DNA from: Pseudomonas sp. FP2196
GTDB lineage: Bacteria; Pseudomonadota; Gammaproteobacteria; Pseudomonadales; Pseudomonadaceae
Assembly (NCBI RefSeq): GCF_030687715.1
Contig: NZ_CP117445.1
Location: forward strand, 4,887,501-4,951,500
DNA length: 64,000 nucleotides
Reading direction: 5' to 3'
Shown here: piece after piece, positions 39,395 through 49,232 of the stretch
Numbering within the stretch: the stretch's first letter is position 1
How the letters are laid out: each line of letters starts with the position of its first letter
Program-made: the position numbers and the translations under genes
Notes under the pieces: model-generated
Seen by the model: the letters and a program-made list of their open reading frames with translations, nothing else
What the model was told of the DNA's origin: nothing
Database searches by the model: none

Positions 39395-41659
39395 ATGAAC
39401 CTGCCCTCCGCACTCGTCAATCGACGTGTGCTGATCGTCGATGACAGCCCGGCGATCCATGGCGACTTCGCCAAGATTCTCAGCCCCGCCATCCCCAAGG
39501 ACGACAACCTGGGCGAGACCGAGAGTCTGTTGTTTGGCACCCCATCGGCGCCACAGACCCCGCGTTTCGAACTGGACTCGGCGTTTCAAGGCAGTGAAGC
39601 GCTGGACAAGCTCGAAGCCGCGCTGGCCGCCAATCGCCCCTATGCCATGGCCTTCATCGACATGCGCATGCCGCCGGGCTGGGACGGGCTTGAGACCATC
39701 GAACGGCTGTGGCAAGTCGACCCCAAGTTGCAGGTCGCCCTCTGCACGGCCTATTCCGACTATTCCTGGGAAGACATCGACCGGCGCTTGGCGCTGAACG
39801 ACCGCCTGCTGATTCTGAAAAAGCCCTTCGATGCGATCGAGATCCGCCAGATGGCGAGCGCCCTGACGGTCAAATGGCAAATGACTGAAGACGCCACGCT
39901 GAAAATGAACCTGCTGGAACAGGCGGTTCAGGCGCGCACCCGGGAACTGTCCGACGCCAATATGATTGTGCAGAACAGCCCGACCATCCTTTATCGACTG
40001 CGCGGCGATCCGTCGTTTGCCTTGATGTATATCTCCCACAACATCACTCGCTACGGCCATGTCGCGGCGGATCTGGTGGGTTCACCGAACTGGGCGCAGG
40101 CACTGATTCATCCCGATGATCAGGCCAGCGTCGATGCGGCCATGGCACGGGTACTGGATCGGCACGCGTCGGGCGCAACGATCGAATTTCGTCTGCGCAC
40201 CGGCCAGGGCACTTGGCGCTGGGTAGAAAACCGCTACATCCCGGTACGCGATCATGACGGCCGGCTGCTTGAGGTCGAGGGCATCATTCTGGACATCACC
40301 GAGCGGCGTCTGGTCGAGGACAAACTGGCGTTGCTGGCCCGCTCCGACGGCCTGACGGGGCTGGTCAACCGCGCCACGCTGATAGAGCGCCTGCACCAGG
40401 CGTTTGCCGCCGCACGCCGTGGCGCCGCACCATTCGCGGTATTTTATCTGGACCTGGATCACTTCAAGCGCATCAATGACACCTTGGGGCATCCGATCGG
40501 CGATCTGCTGTTGCAGGAAGTCGCCCGGCGGATCAGATCGAGCGTGCGCGAGAACGACGTAGTGGCGCGTCTGGGCGGCGATGAGTTCGCGATTCTGCAA
40601 CTGGACGTCAGCGACCCGACCCAGTCGGCCGCCATGGCCACCAATATCCGTGAAACGCTGCTGGCGCCTTACAACCTGGCCGGCAATGCGCTGCACATTT
40701 CAGTCAGCATCGGCATCAGCACCTACAGCCCCCTCAGCACCGACGCCGACAGTCTGCTGGGCCAAGCCGACATGGCGCTGTACCGCGCCAAGGAAATGGG
40801 CCGCAACCAGTATCACTTCCACTCCGAGGCGATTTCCCTGGAAGTGGCCGAACGCATGACCATCGTCAGCGAATTGATGACCGCGCTCGAGGGGGATGAG
40901 CTGCAGCTGAATTACGCACCGGAGATGGATCTGCACAGCGGCAGGATTCTGGGCATGGAGGCGCAAATCGTCTGGCAGCACCCACGACTCGGCCTGCTGG
41001 CGGCTGACGCCTTCGTGCCGGCGGCGGAAAGGACCGGCGCGATCATTCCTCTGGGGCGCTGGGTACTGGATCGCGCCTGCCGCCAGATGCAGATCTGGCG
41101 CGACGAAGGCGTGGCACCGCCGGTGATGGCAATCAAGGTTTCGCTGGCGCAACTCAAGAGTGGCACCGAACTGATCTACGACGTGCTGCGCACCACCGCA
41201 CGCTGGGAACTGGCGCCCTGGGACCTGCGTTTCGATGTGACCGAGGCGACCCTGGCCCAGACCAAGTGGACCCACAACGATGTTTTGCCGCGCCTGCGAG
41301 AACTGGGCGTGACCATCGCCATCGACGATTTCGGTACCGAATACTCATCGTTCGATTACTTGAAAACCTACCGGGTCAATCACCTCAAACTCGCCCAGAG
41401 CTTCATCGACAGTGCGGCCCAGGATGTGGCAGGCGCCAACGCCCTGCGCGCCATCGTCAACTTCGCCCGGGATCTGGACATCGGCATCATCGCCGAAGGC
41501 CAGCCAGCGCCGGGGCCACATTGCGCGCCGTCCGCAGTGGTTCCGCTGCCCAGTGCGCAGGGGCTGTACTTCATCGAGGCGGTCAACGCCGAGCAGGCCG
41601 GGCAACTGCTCAGGGACGGACGCAACGCACCTGCACCCGAGAAGGAGGACGAGGCATGA
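39395..41659 (+). CDS. Receiver-PAS-GGDEF-EAL protein
   Basis: 754 residues. Receiver domain (residues 10-150) with acidic pair 16-17 and phosphoacceptor Asp89, 72 residues apart (CheY has 44) because of an insertion holding ETESLLFGT and FELDSAFQG. PAS/PAC segment at about 190-310 (TGQGTWRWVENRYIPVRD). GGDEF intact at 394-398 (RLGGDEFAI). The EAL motif is degenerate: Glu522-Ala-Gln, DDFGTEYSS, and EGQP instead of EGVE. It is probably a diguanylate cyclase with a non-catalytic EAL domain. First gene of the operon; its stop overlaps the next ATG. Confidence 0.9.
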   Translation: MNLPSALVNRRVLIVDDSPAIHGDFAKILSPAIPKDDNLGETESLLFGTPSAPQTPRFELDSAFQGSEALDKLEAALAANRPYAMAFIDMRMPPGWDGLETIERLWQVDPKLQVALCTAYSDYSWEDIDRRLALNDRLLILKKPFDAIEIRQMASALTVKWQMTEDATLKMNLLEQAVQARTRELSDANMIVQNSPTILYRLRGDPSFALMYISHNITRYGHVAADLVGSPNWAQALIHPDDQASVDAAMARVLDRHASGATIEFRLRTGQGTWRWVENRYIPVRDHDGRLLEVEGIILDITERRLVEDKLALLARSDGLTGLVNRATLIERLHQAFAAARRGAAPFAVFYLDLDHFKRINDTLGHPIGDLLLQEVARRIRSSVRENDVVARLGGDEFAILQLDVSDPTQSAAMATNIRETLLAPYNLAGNALHISVSIGISTYSPLSTDADSLLGQADMALYRAKEMGRNQYHFHSEAISLEVAERMTIVSELMTALEGDELQLNYAPEMDLHSGRILGMEAQIVWQHPRLGLLAADAFVPAAERTGAIIPLGRWVLDRACRQMQIWRDEGVAPPVMAIKVSLAQLKSGTELIYDVLRTTARWELAPWDLRFDVTEATLAQTKWTHNDVLPRLRELGVTIAIDDFGTEYSSFDYLKTYRVNHLKLAQSFIDSAAQDVAGANALRAIVNFARDLDIGIIAEGQPAPGPHCAPSAVVPLPSAQGLYFIEAVNAEQAGQLLRDGRNAPAPEKEDEA

Positions 41660-43527
41660 AAACAGCCTCTGCGCACACCAACCGGCGCATCCTGATCATC
41701 GACGACACTCCGGCGATTCACGACGACTTTCGCAAGATCCTCGCCCCGCAAGCGCCGGAGGAGGCCGATCTGAATCAGCTGGAACAGACACTGTTTGGCA
41801 CCCGTCTGACACCGCACCTGACTTTCCAGCTCGACTCCGCTTATCAGGGCCAGGAAGCGTTGGCGCTGGTCCAGCGCGCGCTCGCCGATGGCACCCCTTA
41901 CGCCCTCGCCTTCATCGACATGCGCATGCCGCCCGGCTGGGACGGTCTGGAAACCATCGAGCAACTGTGGCGGGCTGATCCGAACCTGCAAATTGCCTTG
42001 TGCACCGCCTATAGCGACTACAGCTGGGAAGCCATGGCCGAACGGCTGGAATTCGGCGACCAGTTGCTGATTCTGAAGAAACCGTTCGACAGTCTGGAAA
42101 TTCGCCAGATGGCCAACGCCCTGACCTGGAAATGGCAACTGGCCCAAGACGCGGCGCTGAAGATGCTCGGCCTTGAGCGAACCATCGAGGCGCGGGTGCA
42201 CGAACTGCTGAAAGTGTCGCGCCTGCTGCAATACGACAGCCTCACGGGTCTGCCCAACAGCACCCTGCTCGGTGATCGCTTGAGTCAGGCGCTGGCTGTC
42301 TGCCGGCGCCATGACAAGCAACTGGTGGTGATGTTCCTCGGTCTTGACCGGTTCAAGCGCATCAACAATGCGCTGGGGCATCCGGCCGGCGACGAGATGC
42401 TCACACGGGTCGGCCAGCAACTGTTGCGGTGCGTCCGAGAGTCAGACTCGGTCTTTCGTTACGGTGGCGATGAGTTCGTGGTGATCCTCAGCGACATCAG
42501 CCATCCCCAGCAAACCCATGGCATCGCCGAAAAAGTGCTCGCCGCCATCCGCCTGCCGCAGACGATTGCCGGTCATGACATCAGCGTTACCGCCTGCCTG
42601 GGTATCAGCGTCTACCCCGATGACGGCCTGGAGGCCATCGAGTTGATCAAAAAAGCCGAAACCGCGATGCGCAACGTCAAGGACAACGGCCCCGACAACA
42701 TCGGTTTCTTCATCGAAGCGATGAACCAGCGCGCCCGGGAACAGCAGAGCATCGAGTCCGGCATTCGCCGGGCCTTGCAGCAGCAGGAATTCGTCCTGCA
42801 TTACCAACCGAAAATCGATCTGCGCACTGCCAGAGTGGTGGGTGCCGAGGCATTGGTGCGCTGGCAGAAACCGGGCGACGGCTTGGTCTATCCTTCCGAC
42901 TTCATTCCGGTGGCCGAGGACAGCGGGCTGATCGTGCCGCTGAGCCAATGGGTGTTGGGCGAGGCCTGTCGCCAGACCCGGGCGTGGCAAGTCGCGGGAC
43001 TGCCGACCATCCGCATGTCGGTGAACATTTCGCCCATCGACTTTCGCCAGCGTGACTTCGTCGAAAACGTCGAGCGGATACTTGAGCAAAGCGGCCTTGC
43101 CGCCGATTGGCTGGAGCTGGAAATCACCGAAGGCGTCCTGATGCAGAACGTCGAGGCGACGATGACCGTGCTCAATCGCCTGAAGTTGCTGGGGACACGA
43201 CTGGCCATCGACGACTTCGGTACCGGTTATTCAAGCCTGAGCTACCTGCGCCGGTTTCCCATTGATGTGCTGAAGATCGATCAGTCGTTCATTCGCGGCC
43301 TGAGCAACGACAGTAACGATGCCGCCCTCGTTGGCGCCATCATCAGCCTGGGCAAGAGCCTGCGCTTGAACGTCATCGCCGAAGGCATCGAAACCGCCGA
43401 GCAACTGGCCTTTCTCAAGGCCCAACATTGCGAAGAAGGCCAGGGCTACTACTTCAGCAAAGCCCTGCCGCCCGATGCGTTTGCACATTTGCTCGCCGGC
43501 GCAGGCCCCGCGCCAGGGACGGTTTGA
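41656..43527 (+). CDS. Receiver-GGDEF-EAL protein
   Basis: 623 residues from ATG 41656, overlapping the previous stop by four bases; the frame is open 130 codons upstream inside the previous gene and that part is a shadow. Receiver domain of the same inserted type (Asp17 to Asp88, LFGT motif), then GGDEF (270-274) and EAL with intact Glu398-Ala-Leu, DDFGTGYSSLSYL and EGIET. It is probably an active cyclic-di-GMP phosphodiesterase, possibly bifunctional. Confidence 0.9.
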   Translation: MKTASAHTNRRILIIDDTPAIHDDFRKILAPQAPEEADLNQLEQTLFGTRLTPHLTFQLDSAYQGQEALALVQRALADGTPYALAFIDMRMPPGWDGLETIEQLWRADPNLQIALCTAYSDYSWEAMAERLEFGDQLLILKKPFDSLEIRQMANALTWKWQLAQDAALKMLGLERTIEARVHELLKVSRLLQYDSLTGLPNSTLLGDRLSQALAVCRRHDKQLVVMFLGLDRFKRINNALGHPAGDEMLTRVGQQLLRCVRESDSVFRYGGDEFVVILSDISHPQQTHGIAEKVLAAIRLPQTIAGHDISVTACLGISVYPDDGLEAIELIKKAETAMRNVKDNGPDNIGFFIEAMNQRAREQQSIESGIRRALQQQEFVLHYQPKIDLRTARVVGAEALVRWQKPGDGLVYPSDFIPVAEDSGLIVPLSQWVLGEACRQTRAWQVAGLPTIRMSVNISPIDFRQRDFVENVERILEQSGLAADWLELEITEGVLMQNVEATMTVLNRLKLLGTRLAIDDFGTGYSSLSYLRRFPIDVLKIDQSFIRGLSNDSNDAALVGAIISLGKSLRLNVIAEGIETAEQLAFLKAQHCEEGQGYYFSKALPPDAFAHLLAGAGPAPGTV

Positions 43528-43570
43528 TGAACAGCCCGACACCGGGCCCGAGTCAGGGAGACGTTTGCCG

Positions 43571-44524
43571 ATGAGCCCTTTGCGCCACGCCATCGTATTG
43601 GCCCTCTGCGGACTCTGTGCCAGCCCCCATGCGGAGCCGCTGAACGAGCCGCTCAAACCCTTGCCGCCGGTGGCGCAACAGGATGCCCGACGGGTTGAAC
43701 TCGGTCGCCGGTTATTCCACGAGCCGCGACTGTCGATCAACAACACGCTGTCCTGCGCCAGTTGCCACCAGTTGGACAAGAACGGGGCCGACAGCCGTGC
43801 CTTGTCACTGGGTTTCGACGGCAAACCGGTGGCCTTCAACACGCCGACGGTGTTCAACGCAGCCCTGAACTTCCGCCAGTTCTGGGACGGCCGCACCGAG
43901 ACACTGGAGGAGCAGACCAACGTTGTCATCACCAGCCCGCACGAGATGGGTAGCGACTGGAACACTGTGGTCGAGCGCATCGCCAACGACGCCGATTATC
44001 AGCGGGACTTCGCCGCCAGTTACCCGAACGGCGTGACCAAAGCCAATATCCAGCAAGCGCTGGCCACCTTCGAGCGTACTTTGCTGACCCCCAACTCTCG
44101 CTTCGATCAATACCTGCTGGGCAACACCGACATCCTGACCCTGGAGGAAAAGTACGGCTACCAGCGCTTCAAGGAATACGGCTGCATTGCCTGCCATCAA
44201 GGGGTGAACATCGGCGGCAACATGTTCCAGAAATTCGGCGTGTTCGGCGACTACATTGCCGATCGCGGCAACCCGACCGAGGCCGATCAGGGGCGCTTCA
44301 ATGTCACCGCCGACGAAGCAGACCGTGCCGTGTTCAAAGTGCCGAGCCTGCGCAATGTCGCGCTGACCGCGCCGTACTTTCACGACGGCTCGGCGCCCAC
44401 CCTGGAACGGGCCGTGGACGCGATGTTCCAGTACCAGTTGGGGCGCATGCCCAGTGAAGAGGACAAAACACTGATCATCCTGTTTCTCAAGACCCTGACC
44501 GGCCAATGGGAGGGCAAGCCATGA
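43571..44524 (+). CDS. Di-haem cytochrome c peroxidase, MauG/CcpA family
   Basis: 317 residues from ATG 43571 after GGGAGA. Signal peptide MSPLRHAIVLALCGLCASPHA for periplasmic export. Two haem c sites: Cys62-A-S-Cys65-His66 and Cys205-I-A-Cys208-His209. LSLGFDGKPVAFNTPTVFNA and VPSLRNVALTAPYFHDGSAPTLE are peroxidase-family segments. It should reduce periplasmic hydrogen peroxide. It is embedded in a signalling operon; its stop overlaps the next kinase start, so it is co-translated with signalling proteins. Confidence 0.9.
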   Translation: MSPLRHAIVLALCGLCASPHAEPLNEPLKPLPPVAQQDARRVELGRRLFHEPRLSINNTLSCASCHQLDKNGADSRALSLGFDGKPVAFNTPTVFNAALNFRQFWDGRTETLEEQTNVVITSPHEMGSDWNTVVERIANDADYQRDFAASYPNGVTKANIQQALATFERTLLTPNSRFDQYLLGNTDILTLEEKYGYQRFKEYGCIACHQGVNIGGNMFQKFGVFGDYIADRGNPTEADQGRFNVTADEADRAVFKVPSLRNVALTAPYFHDGSAPTLERAVDAMFQYQLGRMPSEEDKTLIILFLKTLTGQWEGKP

Positions 44525-46335
44525 AGACCATCTCACGTCGCGGCAGCCTGCTGTTGCTCACACTGGTCGTTGTCGTGCTGGCCTCGACGCTGTTGTTTCT
44601 TTACCTCAAGTCCAGAACCGAACAGACCATGACCTACACCGAGTCTCGGGATTTGATCCGGCAGATCAAACAGCAGAACGCCCTGTGGGAAAACGAGGTG
44701 CTCAAAGCCAGGGTGGCGATCTCGTACAACTACGACCCACTGGTCTCGCCAATGAACGAAATGACCCGACTGTGGCAGCGCTTCGATTCCCTGGAATCCG
44801 GCCATGGTCGCAACAACTCGGCGCAATGGAGCGTCGCCCACGAGGGCTACCTGCAAGCGATGCAGGAAAAAATCCGGCTGGTGGAACAGTTCAAGTCGCA
44901 CAACGCCTTGTTGCGCAACTCTCTGGCGTTCCTGCCGACCGCCGAAGACGACATACACGCGCAACTGGCCAACCTGCCTGATTTTGACAAACTCCAGTTG
45001 CAGAACATCATCACCGACACCTACGACCTGCTGCTCAGTGCTCTGGAGTTCGCCCAGGTTACCTCCACTGACAAGGCCGCCGACATCGACCTCGGACTGA
45101 ACAAACTGGCGGTGAATGCACAACGCCTGCCCGAGGAGTTTCAGACGCCGATCAGGATCATGAGCAATCACATCAGGTTGATTGCACGCGAGCAGCCGCT
45201 GGTCAATCAGTTGCTCGAAAGCATCGAAGCCATTCCCGTGGCCGAACGCCTGGATACCATCACCACCATGCTTGACCGGGATCAGCAACGGGTCGAAGCC
45301 ATCGACCGCAAATACCACTTCTACCTGTTGCTGTTTTCTGTGCTGTTGATGCTGTCATTGATAGGACTGGCCGTTCGCCTGATCCGCAGTTTCGCTGAAA
45401 TCAATCGGGTCAATGCGGCCTTGCAGACCGCCAACGATGCACTGGAGCAACGAGTCGAGGAGCGCACCCGCGAGCTCAAGAATGCCCAGCGCGAATTGCT
45501 CGACGCTGCGCGTCAGGCCGGCATGGCGGAAATCGCGACCAATGTGCTGCACAACGTCGGCAACGTGCTCAACAGCGTGAACATTTCCTCCGACCTGATC
45601 GCGCGAAAGCTGCGTGCCAGCAAGACGCAGGGATTGGGCAAGGCGATGCAATTGATCAACGAGCATCCGCACGATCTTGGCCATTTTCTCAACGAGGATG
45701 CCAAGGGCAAATTGTTGCCCGGTTACCTCAATCAACTGGTCGGCGCGATCGCCCTGGAACAGCAGGAAATGGTCGACGAATTGAACCAGATGAACAAAAG
45801 CGTCGACCACATCAAGGACATCGTCGCCACACAGCAGTCCTACGCCGGGCCCAACAGCATGACCGAGCCGCTGTTCATCAACGAACTGCTCGAAGATGCC
45901 CTGCGCATGAACGCCGGTGCCCTGACCCGGCATCACGTCACGGTGGTCAAGGAATACGCCGATGTACCCCAGGTGATGGGCGACAAACACCGCTTGCTGC
46001 TGATCCTGATCAACCTCATCAGCAACGCCAAGTACGCGATGTCCGACCTCAGTAACCGCCCACGCACCATGATCCTGGGGGTAAAAATCATCGATGAAAA
46101 CCTCCTCGAAATCAGTGTCAGAGACGATGGCGAGGGCATCGCGCCGGAGAACATGACGCGGATCTTTGCCCATGGCTTCACCACCCGCAAGGAAGGCCAC
46201 GGCTTCGGCCTGCACAGCTGTGCCTTGGCGGCCATCGAAATGAACGGCCATCTCACCGCCCACAGCGACGGTCCGGGCAAGGGCGCGCTGTTCACCCTGC
46301 AAATTCCTCTGATCAGCGTCACGGAGCACGCATGA
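44521..46335 (+). CDS. Membrane sensor histidine kinase with all-helical periplasmic domain
   Basis: 604 residues from ATG 44521, overlapping the peroxidase stop by four bases. Helix at about 8-28; a periplasmic helical sensor of some 240 residues (perhaps a DAHL-type domain, not certain); second helix at about 270-292; coiled coil (ERTRELKNAQRELL). The phosphoacceptor His344 lies in an atypical box, NVLHNVGNVLNSVNIS. The ATPase domain is intact (LINLISNAKYAM, DDGEGIAPE, GHGFGLHSCALA). It may signal to the inserted-type receivers next to it. Confidence 0.88.
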   Translation: MKTISRRGSLLLLTLVVVVLASTLLFLYLKSRTEQTMTYTESRDLIRQIKQQNALWENEVLKARVAISYNYDPLVSPMNEMTRLWQRFDSLESGHGRNNSAQWSVAHEGYLQAMQEKIRLVEQFKSHNALLRNSLAFLPTAEDDIHAQLANLPDFDKLQLQNIITDTYDLLLSALEFAQVTSTDKAADIDLGLNKLAVNAQRLPEEFQTPIRIMSNHIRLIAREQPLVNQLLESIEAIPVAERLDTITTMLDRDQQRVEAIDRKYHFYLLLFSVLLMLSLIGLAVRLIRSFAEINRVNAALQTANDALEQRVEERTRELKNAQRELLDAARQAGMAEIATNVLHNVGNVLNSVNISSDLIARKLRASKTQGLGKAMQLINEHPHDLGHFLNEDAKGKLLPGYLNQLVGAIALEQQEMVDELNQMNKSVDHIKDIVATQQSYAGPNSMTEPLFINELLEDALRMNAGALTRHHVTVVKEYADVPQVMGDKHRLLLILINLISNAKYAMSDLSNRPRTMILGVKIIDENLLEISVRDDGEGIAPENMTRIFAHGFTTRKEGHGFGLHSCALAAIEMNGHLTAHSDGPGKGALFTLQIPLISVTEHA

Positions 46336-47735
46336 GTGAGCTTTCGAACCGTCGCATTCTGCTGATCGACGACATGCCGTCGATTCATGAGGACTTTCGC
46401 AAGATTCTCGCGTCACCGGCGGCGCACTCGGTGGAACTGGACGAAATGGAGACCGCGCTGTTTGGCACTCAGGCCCGGATCGAACGCCCGTTGTTCGAGC
46501 TGGACTCGGCCTACGGCGGTGAAGAAGGTCTGGGTAAACTGGTTCAGGCCATGCAGGAGCAACGCCCCTACGCGCTGGCCTTTGTCGATATGCGCATGCC
46601 CGATGGCTGGGACGGCGCGAAAACCATCGAACACCTGTGGCAACAGGATCCACACCTGCAAGTGGTGGTGTGTACCGCGTATTCGGATTATTCCTGGGAC
46701 GAACTGCTGGAACGTCTGCACGCTCACGATCGCCTGCTGATCCTGAAGAAGCCGTTCGACAATATCGAAGTGCAGCAGATGGCTAACACCCTGCTGACCA
46801 AATGGCAGATGACTGAACGGGCCTCACTGCAAATGCACCAATTGGAACATCTGGTGGATCAGCGCACCACGCAGTTCAAGCAGGCCAGTGAAGAACTGCA
46901 GCGAGAGATCGACGAGCGCAAGCAATTGGAAAGTCAGCTGGTGCAATCGGAAAAACTCGCCTCACTCGGGCAATTGGCAGCGGGCGTAGCCCATGAAATC
47001 AATAACCCGATTGGCTTCATTTCTTCCAACCTCGGCACGCTGGACGGCTACTTCAAACAATTGCTGAGCATCCTCGACGCCTGCCAGACATTCGGACACG
47101 CCCAGGACAGCGAGTCCGCCGCTCGACTGGAGCAATTGCGCACAGACGTCGAACTGGATTTTCTCCTCGAAGACATTCCCGTGCTGATCCGCGAATCCAA
47201 GGAAGGCATCAGCCGGGTCGGGCAGATCGTCAAGGATCTGAAAGATTTCTCCCGGGTCGATTCCAATCAGCAGTGGCAGTGGGCCAATCTGCAGCAAGGC
47301 ATCGAGTCGACCCTGAACATCGTCGCCAGCGAACTCAAATACAAGGCCGACGTGATCAAGGAGTACCAGGCATTGCCGGATATCGAGTGTCTACCCTCAC
47401 AAATCAATCAGGTGATCATGAACCTGATAGTCAACGCCACCCAGGCCATGGGGCCGGAGCGTGGCACCATCACTTTGCGCACCGGGCAAGCGCAAGACAC
47501 CGCCTGGGTTGAAGTCGCCGACACTGGATCGGGCATTGCCCCGGACACCCTGCAAAAAATCTTCGACCCCTTCTTCACCACCAAACCCGTCGGTGAAGGG
47601 ACCGGGCTTGGCTTATCCCTGTCTTACGGCATCGTGAAAAAACACGGCGGAAACATATCCGTGCACAGCGAGCTGGGTGTCGGCACGACATTTCGGGTCG
47701 AACTGCCGATGCGCCAGAGCCGGCCCGCTGCCTGA
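46332..47735 (+). CDS. Receiver-histidine kinase hybrid
   Basis: 467 residues, overlapping the previous stop by four bases. N-terminal receiver of the inserted type (Asp14 to Asp86, [23 protein letters not shown]), coiled coil, His221 in [19 protein letters not shown], ATPase domain with [10 protein letters not shown] and [13 protein letters not shown]. The receiver-first order suggests a relay protein controlled by another kinase, probably the 604-residue one. Last gene of the operon. Confidence 0.9.
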   Translation: MSELSNRRILLIDDMPSIHEDFRKILASPAAHSVELDEMETALFGTQARIERPLFELDSAYGGEEGLGKLVQAMQEQRPYALAFVDMRMPDGWDGAKTIEHLWQQDPHLQVVVCTAYSDYSWDELLERLHAHDRLLILKKPFDNIEVQQMANTLLTKWQMTERASLQMHQLEHLVDQRTTQFKQASEELQREIDERKQLESQLVQSEKLASLGQLAAGVAHEINNPIGFISSNLGTLDGYFKQLLSILDACQTFGHAQDSESAARLEQLRTDVELDFLLEDIPVLIRESKEGISRVGQIVKDLKDFSRVDSNQQWQWANLQQGIESTLNIVASELKYKADVIKEYQALPDIECLPSQINQVIMNLIVNATQAMGPERGTITLRTGQAQDTAWVEVADTGSGIAPDTLQKIFDPFFTTKPVGEGTGLGLSLSYGIVKKHGGNISVHSELGVGTTFRVELPMRQSRPAA

Positions 47736-47742
47736 AGGCGCC

Positions 47743-49068
47743 TCAGGTGGCTTCCTGGAAATCCATTTCCGGCGGCTGCCGACGAAAGCCGCCAGTCAGC
47801 ACCGCCAGATACACTACGCCAATCGCCAGCCAGCTCAGGCCGAGCCAGACCGCCAGATGATCGAGGCTGACCATCAGCCACAAATCCGCCACCAGACCTA
47901 TGAACGGGAAGACCAGAAACAGCACCAGCTCACGCACACCCTTTTTCTCGCCGCCAATCCAGTAGTGAAAAATCACCGACAGATTCACCAGACTGAACGC
48001 CAGAAACGCACCGAAGTTGATGAAAGAAGTTGATGTGGTCACATCGAGTTTCAGCGCGAGCAACGCCACCACAGCGCAGAGCAGAATGCTGTTGACCGGC
48101 GTACCGAAGCGCGCGTGCAACGTGCCGAAGAACGACTTCGGCAACACACCGTCGCGGCCCATGGCGAACAGCAGTCGCGAACCACTGGCCTGCGCCGAAA
48201 GTCCCGAAGCGAACTGGCCGACAATCAGGCCGATGAGGAAGATCGAGACGAACAGATCACCGCCGATATTGCGCGCGATTTCATAGGCCGCCGAGTCGAC
48301 GCTGTCGAACTGGAACGACGGGTGCGCGATCTGCACGAAGTACGACACGCCGACGAAGATCAGCCCGCCGATCAGGGTGATCAACATGATCGCCCGAGGA
48401 ATGGTGCGACGTGGATCGCGGGTTTCTTCGGTCAGGGTGCTGACCGCGTCGAAGCCCAGAAACGAATAACAGGCGATTGCCGCGCCGCTCATGATCAGCG
48501 GCATCTGCATGTCGCCGTTGAAGAACGGTTTGATCGACCACAGCGGCGTACTCGTATCGCCACCGACGTAATGCACGCACAACGCAACGAAGGCGATCAG
48601 CACCAAAAACTGCACCAGCATCAGCAAAGCGTTGATGCCGTTGGCCAGTTTCAGGCCGACGATGTTGATCGCACTGGTGACGCCGATGAACGCCAGCACC
48701 CAGATCCATTGAGGGATCGAAGGGAATGCCGAGGCCAGGTAAGCGGCGCCGATCAGCCAGATCGCCATCGGCAGGAACAAGTAATCGAGCAGCACTGCCC
48801 AACCGGCGATGAAACCGAGTTTCGGGCTGATGGCCTTGCGCACGTAGCTGTAAGCGGAACCGGCGACCGGGAACGCGGCGGCCATTCGCCCGTAGCTCAT
48901 GGCGGTGAAAAACATCGCGACCAACGCTGCCAGATACGCCGCCGGCACCATGCCAGCCGTGGATTGCGCGAGGATGCCGAAAGTGCCGAGGACGATGATC
49001 GGCGTCATGTAGGCGATGCCGAACAGCACCACCGACCCTAACGAAAGGGTACGTTGCAAACGAGCCAT
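47743..49068 (-). CDS. APC-family amino-acid/polyamine permease
   Basis: 441 residues with about 12 membrane helices. The N-terminus (LSLGSVVLFGIAYMTPIIVLGTFG) and FLGFDAVSTLTEETRDPRRTIPRAIM are typical of the PuuP/YfnA-like branch, so putrescine or an amino acid is a reasonable guess. Convergent with the signalling operon: only seven bases separate the two stops. Confidence 0.9.
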   Translation of the reverse strand: MARLQRTLSLGSVVLFGIAYMTPIIVLGTFGILAQSTAGMVPAAYLAALVAMFFTAMSYGRMAAAFPVAGSAYSYVRKAISPKLGFIAGWAVLLDYLFLPMAIWLIGAAYLASAFPSIPQWIWVLAFIGVTSAINIVGLKLANGINALLMLVQFLVLIAFVALCVHYVGGDTSTPLWSIKPFFNGDMQMPLIMSGAAIACYSFLGFDAVSTLTEETRDPRRTIPRAIMLITLIGGLIFVGVSYFVQIAHPSFQFDSVDSAAYEIARNIGGDLFVSIFLIGLIVGQFASGLSAQASGSRLLFAMGRDGVLPKSFFGTLHARFGTPVNSILLCAVVALLALKLDVTTSTSFINFGAFLAFSLVNLSVIFHYWIGGEKKGVRELVLFLVFPFIGLVADLWLMVSLDHLAVWLGLSWLAIGVVYLAVLTGGFRRQPPEMDFQEAT

Positions 49069-49177
49069 GGGCGACTTACTCCGAAATTTTATTGGATTTA
49101 TGGCAGAGCCGAGTTCGGCGAATGTTGCGGGTGTTGCTTTGTTTTTTTGTGTTCAACGATGCGTGTCGTCTAGACGG

Positions 49178-49210
49178 GCCTCTTCGCGGGCTTGCCCGCG
49201 AAGGCGTCAG
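49178..49210. repeat. Single REP hairpin (CTTCGCGGGC type)
   Basis: CTTCGCGGGC-TT-GCCCGCGAAG at 49182-49203, the REP core common in P. putida and relatives. It lies between the permease gene and the end of the nitrilase-family gene. Confidence 0.85.
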
Positions 49211-49232
49211 CCCGAGCGACGCAAAATCCGGA

